A DNA stretch of 64,000 nt, from assembly GCA_008508345.1 (NCBI GenBank), contig QNGE01000832.1:154907-218906 (forward strand), written 5' to 3'. The notes under the pieces were generated by a model that saw only the letters and a list, made by a program, of their open reading frames with translations, was not told the DNA's origin and ran no database searches. This document shows, one piece after another, positions 49,501 to 62,461 of this stretch. A program made the position numbers and the translations under genes. The first letter of the stretch is position 1; each line of letters begins with the position of its first letter. Source of the DNA: Paragonimus westermani. Taxonomy: Eukaryota > Platyhelminthes > Trematoda > Plagiorchiida > Troglotrematidae.

Positions 49501-51504
49501 TCGAAAACTCCATAGAAAGTGGGAAACGTGTCAGAATTCCTCACTTTTTATGAATACCCCTCAACCGTTATTACTTTCTGGTGCCCTACTCTAATCGCAA
49601 TATCATTTTCACAAGAATAAATTCAATCACTTTGTTTCATTATCACCATCAAATATTCCATCGTTTCCGTTACGTCGCATCGCTTCCGATCTCACGATCA
49701 CAATAACTTCATCATCATATGTATTATTGCTGAGTATGATTCGGTCACATCGCATCGCCTCCAGTTTCTGTGCGATTTTATGTTCCAACCCCTACTGTAC
49801 ATATGCAATCTTTATTAACACGACCACAGCACTATAGTGTTTTAACTAAATTTGATCAGATGGTCAATGGGATGGGCAAGAGTTTTCCCTACGTAACTGA
49901 TACGACGGGTCACTGTTCATTTATTTAAAACTTAGAACTTGAATACAATCACTAGTATGAATTCTGCAATAACGGAATTTTACTAACGGCTTGTATTGTC
50001 GTTGTGTAAACTATGAAACCTTAACACAATGCTGAAAAAATACTGCATTTCTGTAGGTAACCGATTCTTCTTTCCTCTTGTCAGGGAGTGTTTCCTAAAG
50101 ACAAATTCACCGATGACTCACAGACCGTCACCGACTGTACAGGTGAAAATGACATGGTTAGAAAGTTTCATTAAAAAATTTCCCAAAGTTCCACGGCAAG
50201 CCACTTTTGGGACCCGGGGTTATGTACAACAGTCAAACTAACCGTGAACTACATCATTATAGATGGTTTTCAATGTACACAATGTTCAGTTTTAACTAGA
50301 CTAGGTTTGTGAAATCGCGTGTTCTCGACAACGATTTGCCATTATTACTGCGAGATAGTGTGAACAACTATGCGACGCACTCCTATCACATTAGCGCGTG
50401 GTAACTTTTTGCGACTTTGCATTTACTTGTGATACTAACAGACGAGAGCTACTCTATATTACTGAACATGCCGCTTTATACTTTTCTGATAGTCAGCTAC
50501 ATATGACAAACACATGTGTGATCATTTATACTTCACATCTGACAAGTGGCAATTTGTACTGTTTAGTTCGTTAGCACTGAAAAACTCAAAATTATGGAAG
50601 CATGCGTTGTTTTCTCTGAGCTTCATAAATCTTATTCACAAGAGCATAATAATTCAATTAATAGTGGAATCGTTTTGTTGACTACAAACAAATGTGAGCA
50701 ATCTGTCTGCCATACTCGACTTCTGGCGAATATACGGCATTTTCCAATAGTCACCGATATATAGGAAAATGTGGTGTAACGTTGCAAATCTTGATGGCAT
50801 CCTAAGTCTTTTGAACAAACGAAGTTACTTTTTATTGAAATAAGTGTGCAAATAATCGCTCAAGCCTTTATTCGAATTATGATGTCAAAATTCTCTGGTT
50901 TTCATAACAGATACTTGTTTTATACCTTTTTATTAAAGGAACCCACCTATCACATTCATTGGCAATCGATACTTTAATTTATTCAAAACGATGGTGTGAG
51001 TAACGATCACTTTAAGTGCGTACATTTGTACACACCTGCTATATAATCCCATAATAGACTTTTTTATTTTCTGGCTTGTTCTACACACAAGGAAAATTCT
51101 GGTGTGGCTACAAAATGTTCATCTCGGGGGACCGTTCATTCGTGCTAGGCGATGAAGTTAATCACAAGAAATTCTGTTGAGATAACTACAAAAGACTGAC
51201 CGATTCAGCAGTTTCCAGTGAAAATCCTATAACTAGCCATTTATTCATTTTCAGCAATAAGGTTCCATCGGGACCCTCGGAAAGGATTTTTTGTCGAGTT
51301 GTTGTATCATACACCTTAACTTGATGGATGCGTAATCATCATAAGGCGGTGAAGAAACACCCGATGAATTAAAAATTATTGATATATAAGTGTTTATCTA
51401 ATTAAGAATCATGCTACTTGACGGCTTCATTTCATTCAGTAGGTTCCATTGTGCAACACTGCAGTCACACGCGAATTGTCTGAACTTAGATTAAGAAAAC
51501 CAGG
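46546..51504. other. No supported gene
   Basis: Stop-rich throughout. It contains a hammerhead-ribozyme-like hairpin at 48372-48408, discussed among the findings. The same stretch is also open in one frame (VVPCKCGQNL onward), again without a family. Confidence 0.55.
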
Positions 51505-51560
51505 CGACGATTCGAACTGACGTACTCTCGACTATCAGAACTAGGTCATACCAACCTGTT
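51505..51560 (-). mobile_element. tRNA-like repeat (possible SINE), weak
   Basis: On the minus strand, GGTTGGTATGACCTAG (51556-51541) and CAGTTCGAATCG (51519-51508) resemble polymerase III A and B boxes. They are closer together than usual and no cloverleaf can be drawn with confidence. Confidence 0.28.
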
Positions 51561-51683
51561 TATGGGCTGACGACCAAGTTGAACAAAACACTATGCAGAA
51601 AATGGTTACACATTGTCTTTGTTTAGAACGTACTCCGAAAACTTACCGTTTTACCAAACCTCAGAAAGTTGACAGAGCATGGT

Positions 51684-51956
51684 TTACTCCTTTCTGGTTT
51701 TTGGCGGAAGACCGTATGATTCACAAGGCAATTGGGCCCCTAAAGGTAATAGTTCCAGTCGTTCATCTTTTAACGGGTCGCGTCTAAATAGAGATGCTAT
51801 GGTATCTGGGCAGTCATCTGGTAGACAAATATCATTCAGTAATCGGTTTATACTGTCTGTTGGGTAGCTTGAAGTCAGCAATAGTTCCCTTCGATAAGGT
51901 TCCATTAAAGCAATGGGCCCATTAAAAGTCATATAGAGTTCTCCTTGTACGGTCAT
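51684..51956 (-). CDS. Hypothetical reading frame, possible terminal exon
   Basis: 90 codons from ATG at 51956 to TAA at 51684. It contains FNGPIALMEPYRRELLLTSS, RLLNDICLPDDCPDTIASLF and LELLPLGAQLPCESYGLPP, a balanced composition that looks coded. AAAG just upstream could be an acceptor. Two plus-strand frames across the same stretch are also open, including one rich in Ser and Asn, so the coding strand is uncertain. No family is recognised. It lies on the protocadherin strand but 20 kb upstream of its start, with no visible link. Confidence 0.22.
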   Translation of the reverse strand: MTVQGELYMTFNGPIALMEPYRRELLLTSSYPTDSINRLLNDICLPDDCPDTIASLFRRDPLKDERLELLPLGAQLPCESYGLPPKTRKE

Positions 51957-52639
51957 GACATCCTTTTACTTCAGTCAGTATGTTTGGCGCAAAAGATGTA
52001 CGATTTGAAGCTTGCTGTCCTTACTGAATTATCTCTTCATGGTTGATTGTAATAGTATTATATTGATCTTGCTGACCGCCTGGTATACTTGCTGAGTCAA
52101 ACAAGTTCAATGGCATCTCCAGAATAATGTTCCAAATGTTGCTATATTTGAAGAGCTACACGGTACTTCACAAATAATCCAGTAAATTTGTTGGCCGTCT
52201 TTGATCACTTGCCACAGGGAACTATTGTTATCTATCTGTTTTTCCCCGTGTCCCAATCAAGTTGAGTGTTTTTTAAGTTTGTGTGATACCTGACTGGAAT
52301 GAAATCTTATGTATTATTCAAATCTGGTCTCAAGGCTACAACTGAACTGGTGACAGACAGTCAGCAACTGGGCCGGACGTGGATGGCTATTGAGTTATTA
52401 TCAGTTGAGTGAACAGTAATACAGCATGTCAATAATTGGTTTAGGCCACATTTGTGTCTGATTATGTAGTTCATATGTATAATGGTAACTTTCCTGAAGT
52501 ACTTTAGTGAGCACATATGTCAGTAAATGCTTGTGCTGGTTCACTGAACAAACTGCCGGCTCTCTATTTCACTTACTAATTGGTTCTCATTTTACTGGCT
52601 TGATTGTGATCATGATACTATGATTAATTATTCGATTAG

Positions 52640-52758
52640 CATCACGATCATTGAGTATAACCGTAGATCGTCTACAAATCGCCGTAGTAAATACCACTCG
52701 CGGGGCCCTCCATTACAACGATCTGATTACTTCGTCGTAGGAAAGGCGAAATTACGTG
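52640..52758 (+). CDS. Candidate SR-protein-like exon (end of RRM1, RS/RG linker, start of RRM2)
   Basis: Open plus-strand frame ending at a consensus donor CGTG/GTAAGT (52759). ITIIEYNRRSS resembles the last strand of a first RNA-recognition motif. STNRRSKYHSRGPPLQRSDY resembles the arginine/serine/glycine linker and the start of the second motif in SRSF4/5/6-type splicing factors. In those, a conserved Arg followed by a Val codon sits at the same place, and here the exon ends with Arg and a G. The next residues, FVVGKAKLR, fit less well. The possible acceptor ATTCGATTAG is weak. No neighbouring RRM exon was found, so this may be a decayed copy or a chance resemblance. Confidence 0.3.
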
Positions 52759-53429
52759 GTAAGTAAATAAATTATGATAAATTGAACTAAGCGTGACAAG
52801 CGGGTTAACCGTATGCCGCATAAGTGCGCAGGTTTGTTTAATCCATGTGGACTACGGTTTTGAAGTTCACTGATATTACAGTGATAGTGATACTGCATTC
52901 AAAGTGTTTTTTTGAAAGGGTATGGTGATGAATTCTTCGGAGTCACAAGAGATGATACACAGCACTGACAAACCGGGAAAATAGTGATGCTCACCATGGA
53001 GGTTTGAGAATTCCGATTTTATGGTCAATTTTTTTAGTAATGCAGTGTGCCTATTTAATTCGGTTTGTGTTGCCATATCAATTGAGTTGAAGTGCGGTGT
53101 CGGCTACAAAGTGGTCCAATCCAGTGGGTTGTATCAAAAAGGCAAGTAGTTTTTTAAGACGTGATATCTCAGGAAAAAGTACTGCTACAATCAAATACAT
53201 TTCTGCATTTTTGAAATTTTCGCGCTTACAGTTTGGTATGTATATATGGAAATTGGCTAAAAACTGTAGTTTCGACTATCTGCTATCATCAAATTTTCCC
53301 GAAATAACGTTGCTGAGATTATGTGTGAGTGATGTTTGCCTGATTTAGTTTAGGTTAAGACAACTGGATCGAGAGAACGACAAAGTTTGACAATATGTAC
53401 TGTGGGCTTGTTGGCAGCATAAACTAATC

Positions 53430-53830
53430 TGACAAGCTGAACAGGAAAATTGTTTGGTTTTCGTTGATCTTATAATAAGGATTATTTCACGTCCGAAGTG
53501 GGCATCTGACCTACCAATATTCGTTAACAACATAGAAGATTTATCCAGCTCTGAGGTTGCTACGTCATCCTGTGTATACGCTAGAGTGGATGATAGCAAA
53601 CGCATTATAAAAGTTATCAAGGTTTTCTCGTTACACAACCGGGTTGTATAGTTATCAAATAATTCTCCCCTCGGCTGTCATCCTGAAATGACTTACGTTC
53701 TTAAAGTATTTTATATTGACATGCTTTCTGTGGAGATAACTTGCAAGCTGCCCACTGTGCTTGAGTGAGAGTGAATCTGAAAAGTTCGCTTGGTAACATT
53801 GTACAAACGGGGAATTTATTCTATGTGTAC
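53430..53830 (+). pseudogene. Possible LINE-type reverse transcriptase fossil
   Basis: The reading DLPIFVNNIEDLSSS is like the L-x-F-x-x-F-x-N-D-L segment before the catalytic box of non-LTR reverse transcriptases. CVYARVDDSKRI is like the (Y/F)ADD-x-K segment. In another frame, CHPEMTYVLKV and CKLPTVLE are like the following connection region. It is strongly degraded, with stops. The family cannot be named by eye and the match could be coincidental. Confidence 0.25.
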
Positions 53831-53944
53831 ACTGAACCATCACTTTAGTTGATCGCTGATGTCGAAAATTATGACAAACCCTTCTTGTAGGCTGATCATT
53901 AGCGGACCGTTAATCACAGAGTTTTGAACATTCCAGTTAACCCA

Positions 53945-54024
53945 AGTTTTTGTAAAAGAAATTTTGATAGTCTTAAATAACAACAGTTTTTGTGAAAGAA
54001 ATCCCGATAGTCTTAAATAACAAC
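53945..54024. repeat. 40-bp direct tandem duplication
   Basis: Two adjacent 40-bp units (53945-53984 and 53985-54024). They begin AGTTTTTGT and end TAGTCTTAAATAACAAC, and differ at only a few positions in the middle. Simple local duplication with no coding context. Confidence 0.9.
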
Positions 54025-57000
54025 AGTCCACCTTATGAAATCAGGGGACTGTAGAATCCCACATGTATCCGCTCTGTAACAGCTACTCGAAGTCATATTC
54101 ACGTGTATAATGTTGCCCGTTTCTTATGGTTCAACCAGGAATAGAAAAAGCGAAACCTAAAATAACATTAAGAATTTATTTGTGGAGAGCTCAAAACTCT
54201 GTGGACACTGACGTGCTAGTGACTTAAATAGAGTGAGAGTTCTTCAGCTGACGATACAGGTACTTAGGGGTTTTCAAGTAGAGAGCATGCAACAATTTAA
54301 TCACTGCACCACACTTAGTGAAACACTTATTTACTTAAAGTTAGGGGGTTGTTCAGCGTTCACAACCGCAGAATCCGGATGACACATTATATTTAAAGTT
54401 CGGTTTCGAAGTAGCTAACAATTTGTAAGAATTGAAACAAACTCTATTCATCCCGAATTGAACAACCCAACGGTATTCTGGTTGATCCCCATAACCAAAC
54501 GGCAAACAGATTCTGGAGGATTGTGGCTTTAGCCATGCCTATGTGTACTGCTCATTCATTTTCCTGACCATAGGTTGCATTAGGTGGCAAACAACCTTTT
54601 ACGGCTTTGGCAAGCTTGTGGTACGATTGCTGGATTGTCCAACAAGTCCTGTAATTAGTAACCATGACTAGCGCAGTTCGCAGAACGTTTTCTCGCAATT
54701 AAATATTATAACACTATTGATTTCTGTGAAAGGTATGCTGGTGACAACTTATCGATGTACTCTGAATTTGGTCAAACTAACCAGTTTGTGAAAATTCTCA
54801 TTAGTCTATCTGAATGTCTGAGCGTGACCAGCTGGAGGAGGTTGAACATTTCTCCGGTGGTGTACAATTCACGGGTCTCACGAATCCTTCATTGGGGGTT
54901 ATCGCCATCAGTAACCAACTGGAACCAGACAACATTTACATTCTAAAAGCTTCCGGCTAACAGAACGAGGAAAAGTTCATGTTAATTCGCTTTGTTACCA
55001 AACCGGACTTACTTGCTCTCCCGGGGACGTGGTTGTCATGTTAAAACAACTGACAGAAATATTACGGGACAGTGCATACTAGCTGCGGTTTATGGAGCAC
55101 CATATCAAAATACGACCTTCATTTTGCACAAAGTTGTCGCAGAGGAATAGCTCTTATTTATCAAGCTGCTCTACAGAGCTCCTGAGTTCTCTGAGCAGAC
55201 CTCGCAGAGGTTGATTGCGGCAGTCAAGTGAATGTCCTACGGTGCCTGCCTGCGATCAACAGTCACCACAAAATCGGTACCTTTACTGTCTGCGAGGATG
55301 AAAAACCTAAGTTTCGATGGTTCTTACTGTATTTGTCAATTTAATTCGAGCTTCGGCACGTTGTACTCACTGGAAACAGTGAGAAAGGTAACCAGTCCAA
55401 CTGACAACGTACACTTCAAGCCGAGCATAACTCACATTTGGTCGCAGCCTTCGTATTCACATAGATCTTCTAGCCAGCCTGTTTTGGAAGAAAGCAGTAG
55501 ACTTGAGGTTTGCCCCGGCTACAGTTCGGAATTTATATGTACCCTTGCTGCGATCAAGATTATTACATACTCCTTGGTGAAAAATTGAACAACTTCCTCG
55601 AAAGGGACGAGAACTTTGGCCTGCAATTTACTGACTGCGTCGTTGACCACTGGTAACATAATCGGATGCAAACACAGCTCGTAAATCAGTCCAAATGTCT
55701 TACAGTTAGGCTACGTAATGAAAGGTCACATCTATTGAAAGTAATCAAAGCTGTGTTGAGAACGCCTCTGAAACCTGATACAATAATGTAGCCTTGGTCT
55801 TTATTAAATTTGGACATATGAGGTATTGCTCTAATCGTGTTTTTGTTATACATTAGAGAATACACGCTATGGCTAGTGGTAGTGTTATAGTTGATGTATT
55901 CTGATAGTTCTGACCTTCTAAATCGTACCTCCTGATCTACTAGAGTATTATACATAAGCTGTCACTCATTTGTAAGTCCTGGTTGCCTGCCATTTTTTGA
56001 TATGCTACTTGTCAACTGGTAAGTTTTTTTACTGTGTCCGCTCATCATGTATTCAAGCCGCATGATGTCGTTGTCTGGCGAAATTTAACCGACTGAACAG
56101 AACATGATATTTTGTTCTTTTAGACTGTGAGGTACCAGGAATTTTAAAAATGATGTCTGCATAGCGGGGCTTGTCGACAAGCACCCACTACTTAACTGAT
56201 TTGACCTCTATTTACAAGGCGGACTGGCAAGTCGATTTCTCTACAGATGTTTATGTTTTTTCCAAATAAGTTATTGGTCCTAAAAACGTTGTTTTCTACT
56301 AGGGTCTATGGAACAGTTCGGTCAGTATTCCTTACTGCCAAACTAAAGACTTAAATTGGTCTTATTTGCAGACGGGGGGGAGGACAAAAACACCACTTTG
56401 ATTTAACATCCTTTATTAGCTTAGCCAACATGGCTACCAATAGGGTAGAAAACTTTGGCAGGATTGCCTTAGGCAACTTTTATAAAAACAGCCGTAATCC
56501 ACTTACCATAGGTATACAAACTAGCAAACTACACGAAACAGATAACTTCTCATCCATTAAGCGAGCGATACAATAAATTCTTCATTTTTGCTAGAGGGAT
56601 AGAAACTAGGTGGATAAGATTTTGCCATACAGACAAAGTAGAACAAGTTATAAGCCGTGTTAGTCATTTAGTAGCCGGCAGGGCATGTGTCTATCAAAAC
56701 CTGATGTTAAATCGTTTCCTAGAGAGAACATGCTTGTTAGCCACTTCCGCTTAAGAGTAGGCCAACAAGTGACATGTTCAAGCATACCTTATGTCAGAGG
56801 CGTGTATACGTGTACAAAGTCCTCCACAACAGATTGTTTTGTGAAAAAACTGCATGCTAAACACACGAAATGCATCGGCGTTTTCGGAAAGTGAATTACG
56901 AAACGCCGTAACTGTGACAAACGACCTCCACTGGGTGAAACTCCTTGTCACTAGTTTATCATGTCTAAAAATGTAACCATTCACACCATTAATCATAGGC

Positions 57001-58917
57001 CAAGTTCGGTACAAGCAAATAGATGGAAGACGTAGCCCTATGACCTCAATTTCATGGTAGTTTGCTTTTCTAGTAGTTCTGCAGGGATGTCATCCATTTG
57101 ACAAGACAGCTTAACAAAATTATCCTTTCCTTCTATACGTATGGAAAAGGCTGTCGTATTCTTCTTGTTACAAGATAATCATGGGATGCTTTAGAATAAC
57201 ACTGGCGAAAGACACATTTTAGTGGGTAAGTTAGAGAAAGAAGGTGAATCTCTTGAGTTTGATAAGCAGCATGAAATTCGAAGTGCCAATATTTAGTCAG
57301 CATACACTTTCGAATGCAGCTTTTTAAGTCAAAAGAGCGTCTGGATTTGTTGACACCGAAAATAAGTAAGTGAATGTGATTTCGTTTTTGTTGGAAATCA
57401 GCACACATTTGTGCATGTGTTCACCTTTGAAAATGTATTTAAATTTCGTATAGACTGCCTTTGAAGGGGGTGAGAGGCGTTGTACACTATCCCCTATGTC
57501 TAAACGCTCATACACACCCAAGTCCTGTGATATTTTCAGAAATCTCTTATTAACTACTCAGTAAAGCTCAGTCGTTGACGTAATGATGAGCTATTTTTTG
57601 TTAACGGGCATCAGTAATCTAATCAGATCTACTGAAACGATTGACCAATTTTGTTTGGTGATCGTTTTTGGGTCAAGCCACAATTTTTGTGAGATGTTGA
57701 CGAAACCGGATAATAGAGGCGTTGGTTTATCTGTGCTTGATTTGGTAATTATCTCAGAACCATGAAAGATGTAACACCTCTGTTTTTTAACGGTTTACCG
57801 GATAGTTCGCTTGATTTCACAGCTATTCTGCTAATTACTAGAAAATAGCTTAACCGGCTTATCTAAACTCAGATGCTCAAATCAAAAGTTTATAGTAGTC
57901 ACGTGAAGGAAAATGGTTTATAACTGGGCCTTCCCAATACTTCGTTATGTTCACCGTACACGTTTACGAAGTGAAAATTAAGCTTTGAGAAGATGTTGAG
58001 GCTGTGAAGTTGATCCTGCTGCTTACGACTGTCGGTGAACTTTCAAGAAACTTAGAGGCTACTATGTAAGGTTTGAATAATGTCAGTTTTTCTGTTTTGT
58101 GACCTTTAAGCACACGTGTTAAATTACAACTAATCTCGTGAATGCATGTGCAGTTTGGATTGGTGGATGAATAACCTAAACCTCTGTGTTCAGTCTTCTG
58201 GTGCTAAGTTTCAGTAGACAACAGAATTAAGCGACGTGATGTGTCAAGCCTCTTCTGGTCATGTGGGCTGCTTACTCTATGAAAAAAATGTACGTAAGAC
58301 TGAAGCCCTTGTGATGTGGAATCCCCACCCGTCATCGTCGTTCCTTCACTTATTCTTCTAACCATTATCACAATGGTGGTAACGGACCAATTGTTGATAC
58401 TTATGACAGGGCCTTGCAGTGGAATTGCATATAATCAGTGGAGAAACGTGAAACGGCACCTAACTTGTTGCAGCCTCACGCAGAAACCCAAATATTTAAC
58501 GTCAAAATGACCAAACCTTTCAATCGGCAACCGGTTTTTATATGAGACAGTCTCGTCGTGATCTCTTCATATTTCCTTACATCACAAACAACTGAGTAAG
58601 GTTTCATCAGTTGTTACCTCCCTGAACCGGACCGATCACCACCTTCATCAGCAGTTCCAGAAACGAAACTTATATGTCACATTGTCTGGTGATTTGAGGA
58701 CGAGTGCGAATTAAGAAACTAATAACCATTCTTTCTTTGTCTATAGCGAATCCTAATCTGTACACCACATGATTTACGTTAGTTAGCCATGGCATTAATA
58801 AAGGCCGCACGGTATGGCAGATGACTGGTTGACAAGTTCAGCACACGGTTCACCCAGCTGAGATAGTGCGACTTTACCGGTTGAGTCGCACTGATGATGC
58901 AGTTGATCTTGACGGTA
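54025..58917. other. No supported gene
   Basis: Several open frames, the longest 118 codons at 55232-55588, have no recognisable domain. An adjacent frame at about 55200-55340 is also open. IPYVRG near 56785 recalls a Penelope linker word but is isolated. Confidence 0.5.
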
Positions 58918-58948
<31 letters not shown>

Positions 58949-58967
58949 GATGCACATATATATGCTG
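58918..58967. repeat. TA/CATA microsatellite
   Basis: A run of TA dinucleotides of about 50 bp, with occasional C or G interruptions. It is low complexity and likely length-variable. Confidence 0.9.
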
Positions 58968-61900
58968 TTGATAACTAATACGCTGCAAAACAAGGCGTAG
59001 TTATTGAGCCACCAGATGGAACCAAATTTTAAATCGTTTTTTGACCAAAAAGCAAGGTTATTCATGAAATCTGAAGTCTGTGACAGAACACCTTATAGAC
59101 CGAATTATTAGCCAGCTGACTCTGTCTCGACATTATGTTCTATCCATTCAAGATTTTACTAGATTGCATCCTTCTAACGAGAACCATATCTTATACTTTT
59201 TGATCCGATGAATCAGTAGCGTTCCACACTAGAGAAGATGAATACATAAAAACGATACTGCTTCCAATCTATTGACTCACGTGCAGACAGCAGGTGGCAA
59301 GAAGTTCAATTATACCTGTTCCTTCTATCTGCATAAGCAAGATATCCGACAGTTTTCAGCCCATTCGTATCAAATTGTCATGTAATGGCGTTCACCATAT
59401 TTTCTTGCCCAAACTGGTATCCAATTTTCTTGTTTGTCTATGTCCTAACTAGCACCATTGCATTGAAATTCTTCTCGTCTTATTGATCGGAAGTTCTGTT
59501 TTTTTGTCAGATGTTGGCATCGTGTCTGTTTAACACCTTATATCTGAAGAACATTTTTTTGGAAACCGTTTATTTTTCCTGAGAAGTACAAAAAGTTCTC
59601 AGATTGTCTGACTTATGTTAGTTCATCTTTCCCAAACCTACTGCCGATCAAATCGCCTCATGTAGTACAAAATGGGAATTGGACTACCTGATGTGCTATT
59701 GACTTGATCCAAAATGCCTGTTCGAGGTTAAGTCACTTTTGAGTCAACAGAAAAACTATCCGTCTTCACGAACAGGAATTACAGCTAACAAAATATTTAA
59801 CACCAGACACACTGGACTGCACTATCTTTCACTTTTGGACCTAAATGTTGCAATGGGGTACACAATATTCTTTTAGTTTTCGGACCTGATCGTTTACACG
59901 TTTGAAATTGAATTTACGAAAATGATGGCATTATTCAGACAAGAAAGTTGCACAAAATTGTGTGAGATGCAACTCTAACTTCTGCTGTCCGCAAGCTACA
60001 ACAACGCGTTGAAATGCAAAATAAAACCATTTATTTAAATTAGATTTCGGCCGCGAGTTCCAATCATTTTTTTTACAATTTTGTTGTTAGCGACTTCCAA
60101 GTGAGATGTGCTTCTGAACGCTGAACAGTGATCGATCCGTGTGATTAAATTAGGTGGAAATCTAACCCGGGCTCTTCAATGGTGAACACTCCACAGAAAG
60201 CTTCTGTTAGAAGCAAACAGCTCCTCGGGCAAATCCCTGCGAACTAGCACCAATGAAAATGATTTATTGCAGTAATGGTACTCGATGAATTGTTTATAGT
60301 CAGTAACGTACAGGTTAAACATTGGTAGCACTCTTAAAATTTATTACGCCTGAATGATTCCGGTGGAACTACAGATCGGGGTTAGTGTTGTGGGTGCTGT
60401 GCATAGGTCACTAAGTCTGAAGAACGGGTAGTATTATTCCAGTAAAAGTTACACGCCTCTGTTAGGTTTGTGCTCCGAAGCGGGAAATTTAGTTAACCAT
60501 TTGGAAACTAACAACAGTATTTGTCGGATTGTTTATATGTTTATTGGATTTTACACCTAGTTCACTTTACTGTAATCCATTCGCTTCCACTGGTGTAATA
60601 CGAATCACTGCAGTGTTAATTTGAACTCGCGATTCTAACTATTTAATTCCGAAGTAGCTGGAGCGAAATAACTGTTGAAAATACTACCTAACTAAACCAC
60701 GTCCAAAATGTTTGTTAGGGCCTAGCAACCACTAGTCGCCTAAACTCTAAGTATAAATTAACTGATTTCTTAATTTCTCTTACTGTATCTTCCACCTCCC
60801 TGTGGTTCTGTACGAAGCGTTTTGGTTGGTTAGCAATTACGGTCCTTATCAAGTAAGGGCAACAAAAAAAAATTGAACTTGACATAGGTTTTAAAAATTT
60901 CCGAACTCGTTAATCGCATGCACATGGTGACTGTGAATCGAGTTGATCAATCGTCACCTGGCTTTGACACGGTTCACGTGTCTGGTTGTATACTTTTTCA
61001 TAGATCTTTCACACTAGCAAGTTTCAGCCATCAGATAGACCGACACACTGCCAGATTTCAAAAGAAATACATGAACGAAATGCACACTTGAAAAGTGTTT
61101 TAAAGTTACTTTTGCACAGTGAATGACAGTTGTGGCTTATGAGTTGTTTTTGCAACTCTTAGGGTGAATTCCACTGACGCATTACAAAAATAAGACGATT
61201 AGCTTACCTGCCAGTATGTTTTCTACTAGCGGTTGATACTTTTTTCACCAACGTAAACCAAGGGCGCTTAAAAGTGGAAGGCTATTTTTATTTTCACTTA
61301 AAAACACAAACAAGCACACTTTGGAAAAACTATGTTCTACTTTCCCAATGGTTAAAGCTGAGCGGTGGGACACATCAATGCCATTAAAGTGATTCAACCT
61401 CTGGCCCCGCTTTTGTGGCGCAAAGGTGTTCACCATTGTGCTGTTGACCGTAACCAAGGCTACGCTGATTTGTCACGAATGAACTCACACTGATATTTGT
61501 CTGCGGGTTTGCCGGATTGCTTTAAGGGTATCCACAACTTTCCCAGCGGTGAATGCATGACCAAGACGCCTCATCGAGTTAAAGTCATAAAAATTGTTAC
61601 GCTTGCTGGGTAACGTTCTCTATAATGAGGGTGGCTATAGACCATTTGTCCTCTAGCTTGCTTAGCTGACTTCGTGGTTACCGTGACTTGCATGGCCAAT
61701 TAGTGTTGGTTTGTCCTAAATCAGCAAGTTTTCTCTATTTTCAAGTATCACGGGATATTGAAACCTAGTGTCAACTATTCATTACAGACAACGATGTACT
61801 TTTGGATGTAATCAATATGAACTAAATGGAGGTGAGTCCAAGATATCCTCCCTGACCATCTTAATCAAGAAAAACTGTAAAGATAAATTTATGAATTTCC

Positions 61901-61996
61901 CACTTATATTATTGAAATCCTTGTAGCTAACACTGTTACAACAAGTGAGTGACATGCAGTTCTTTGAATGCTGTTGGAATAAATGATCAATGATGA
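58968..61996. other. No supported gene
   Basis: AT-rich, motif-free. Could be intron or upstream sequence of the terminal-exon-like frame at 61997 if that is real. Confidence 0.55.
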
Positions 61997-62344
61997 TCAG
62001 TGGACAGGATTACGGAGGATCAGAACTGTGGATTTCGAATATTAGAGCTGGGTAGATCAACAGTAACATTCTTCCCTGCACGCTCTGATGACTACTTTGC
62101 AGCAGAGGAAACGCTCAAACCAAATTTAGGTTAGAAGCGTGAAAATCCACCAGAACTGCGGAGTGATATTACTGAACGAAGTTATAGTCAACTAAGGACT
62201 GTGGAGGTGGAGCCAACTGGAATCGATACACTGAAACCGAAAGCCAAACAGCACGACGGTTCTGTGAATTGGCAATACGAACCACGAAATTCAAATCTGG
62301 TTCACATGAAGCCATCTGTTGATAAGTACATCGAAAAACTCTAG
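61997..62344 (+). pseudogene. Terminal-exon-like reading frame with one in-frame stop
   Basis: One plus-strand frame runs for 115 codons, interrupted only by TAG at 62132-62134, and ends at TAG 62342-62344. The parts read FRILELGRSTVTFFPARSDD and, after the stop, RTVEVEPTGIDTLKPKAKQ and NLVHMKPSVDKYIEKL. The composition looks protein-like: charged, with no low complexity. AATAAA follows at 62456, about 110 bp past the end, as in a 3' untranslated region. It could be the last exon of a gene broken by a nonsense change, a processed pseudogene, or chance. I recognise no family. The possible acceptor GATGATCAG at 62000 is weak. Confidence 0.25.
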
Positions 62345-62455
62345 TTTTTGTAGTTTTTTGTTTGAAGTGAAGATCTTCAAACAGTTAGCAATAATTACCG
62401 TTTATACAGCAACAAAGTCCATTTTGTTTTGAGGGACTCAGAATTTACTTGTGAA

Positions 62456-62461
62456 AATAAA
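62456..62461 (+). terminator. Possible polyadenylation signal AATAAA
   Basis: AATAAA about 110 bp downstream of the terminal-exon-like frame. The hexamer is common in AT-rich DNA, so it supports only in context. Confidence 0.25.

Noticed and set aside
56685..56894. IPYVRG and nearby Cys residues as another Penelope fragment.
   Set aside because: Only one short word matches and flanking sequence shows neither the linker nor the endonuclease pattern.
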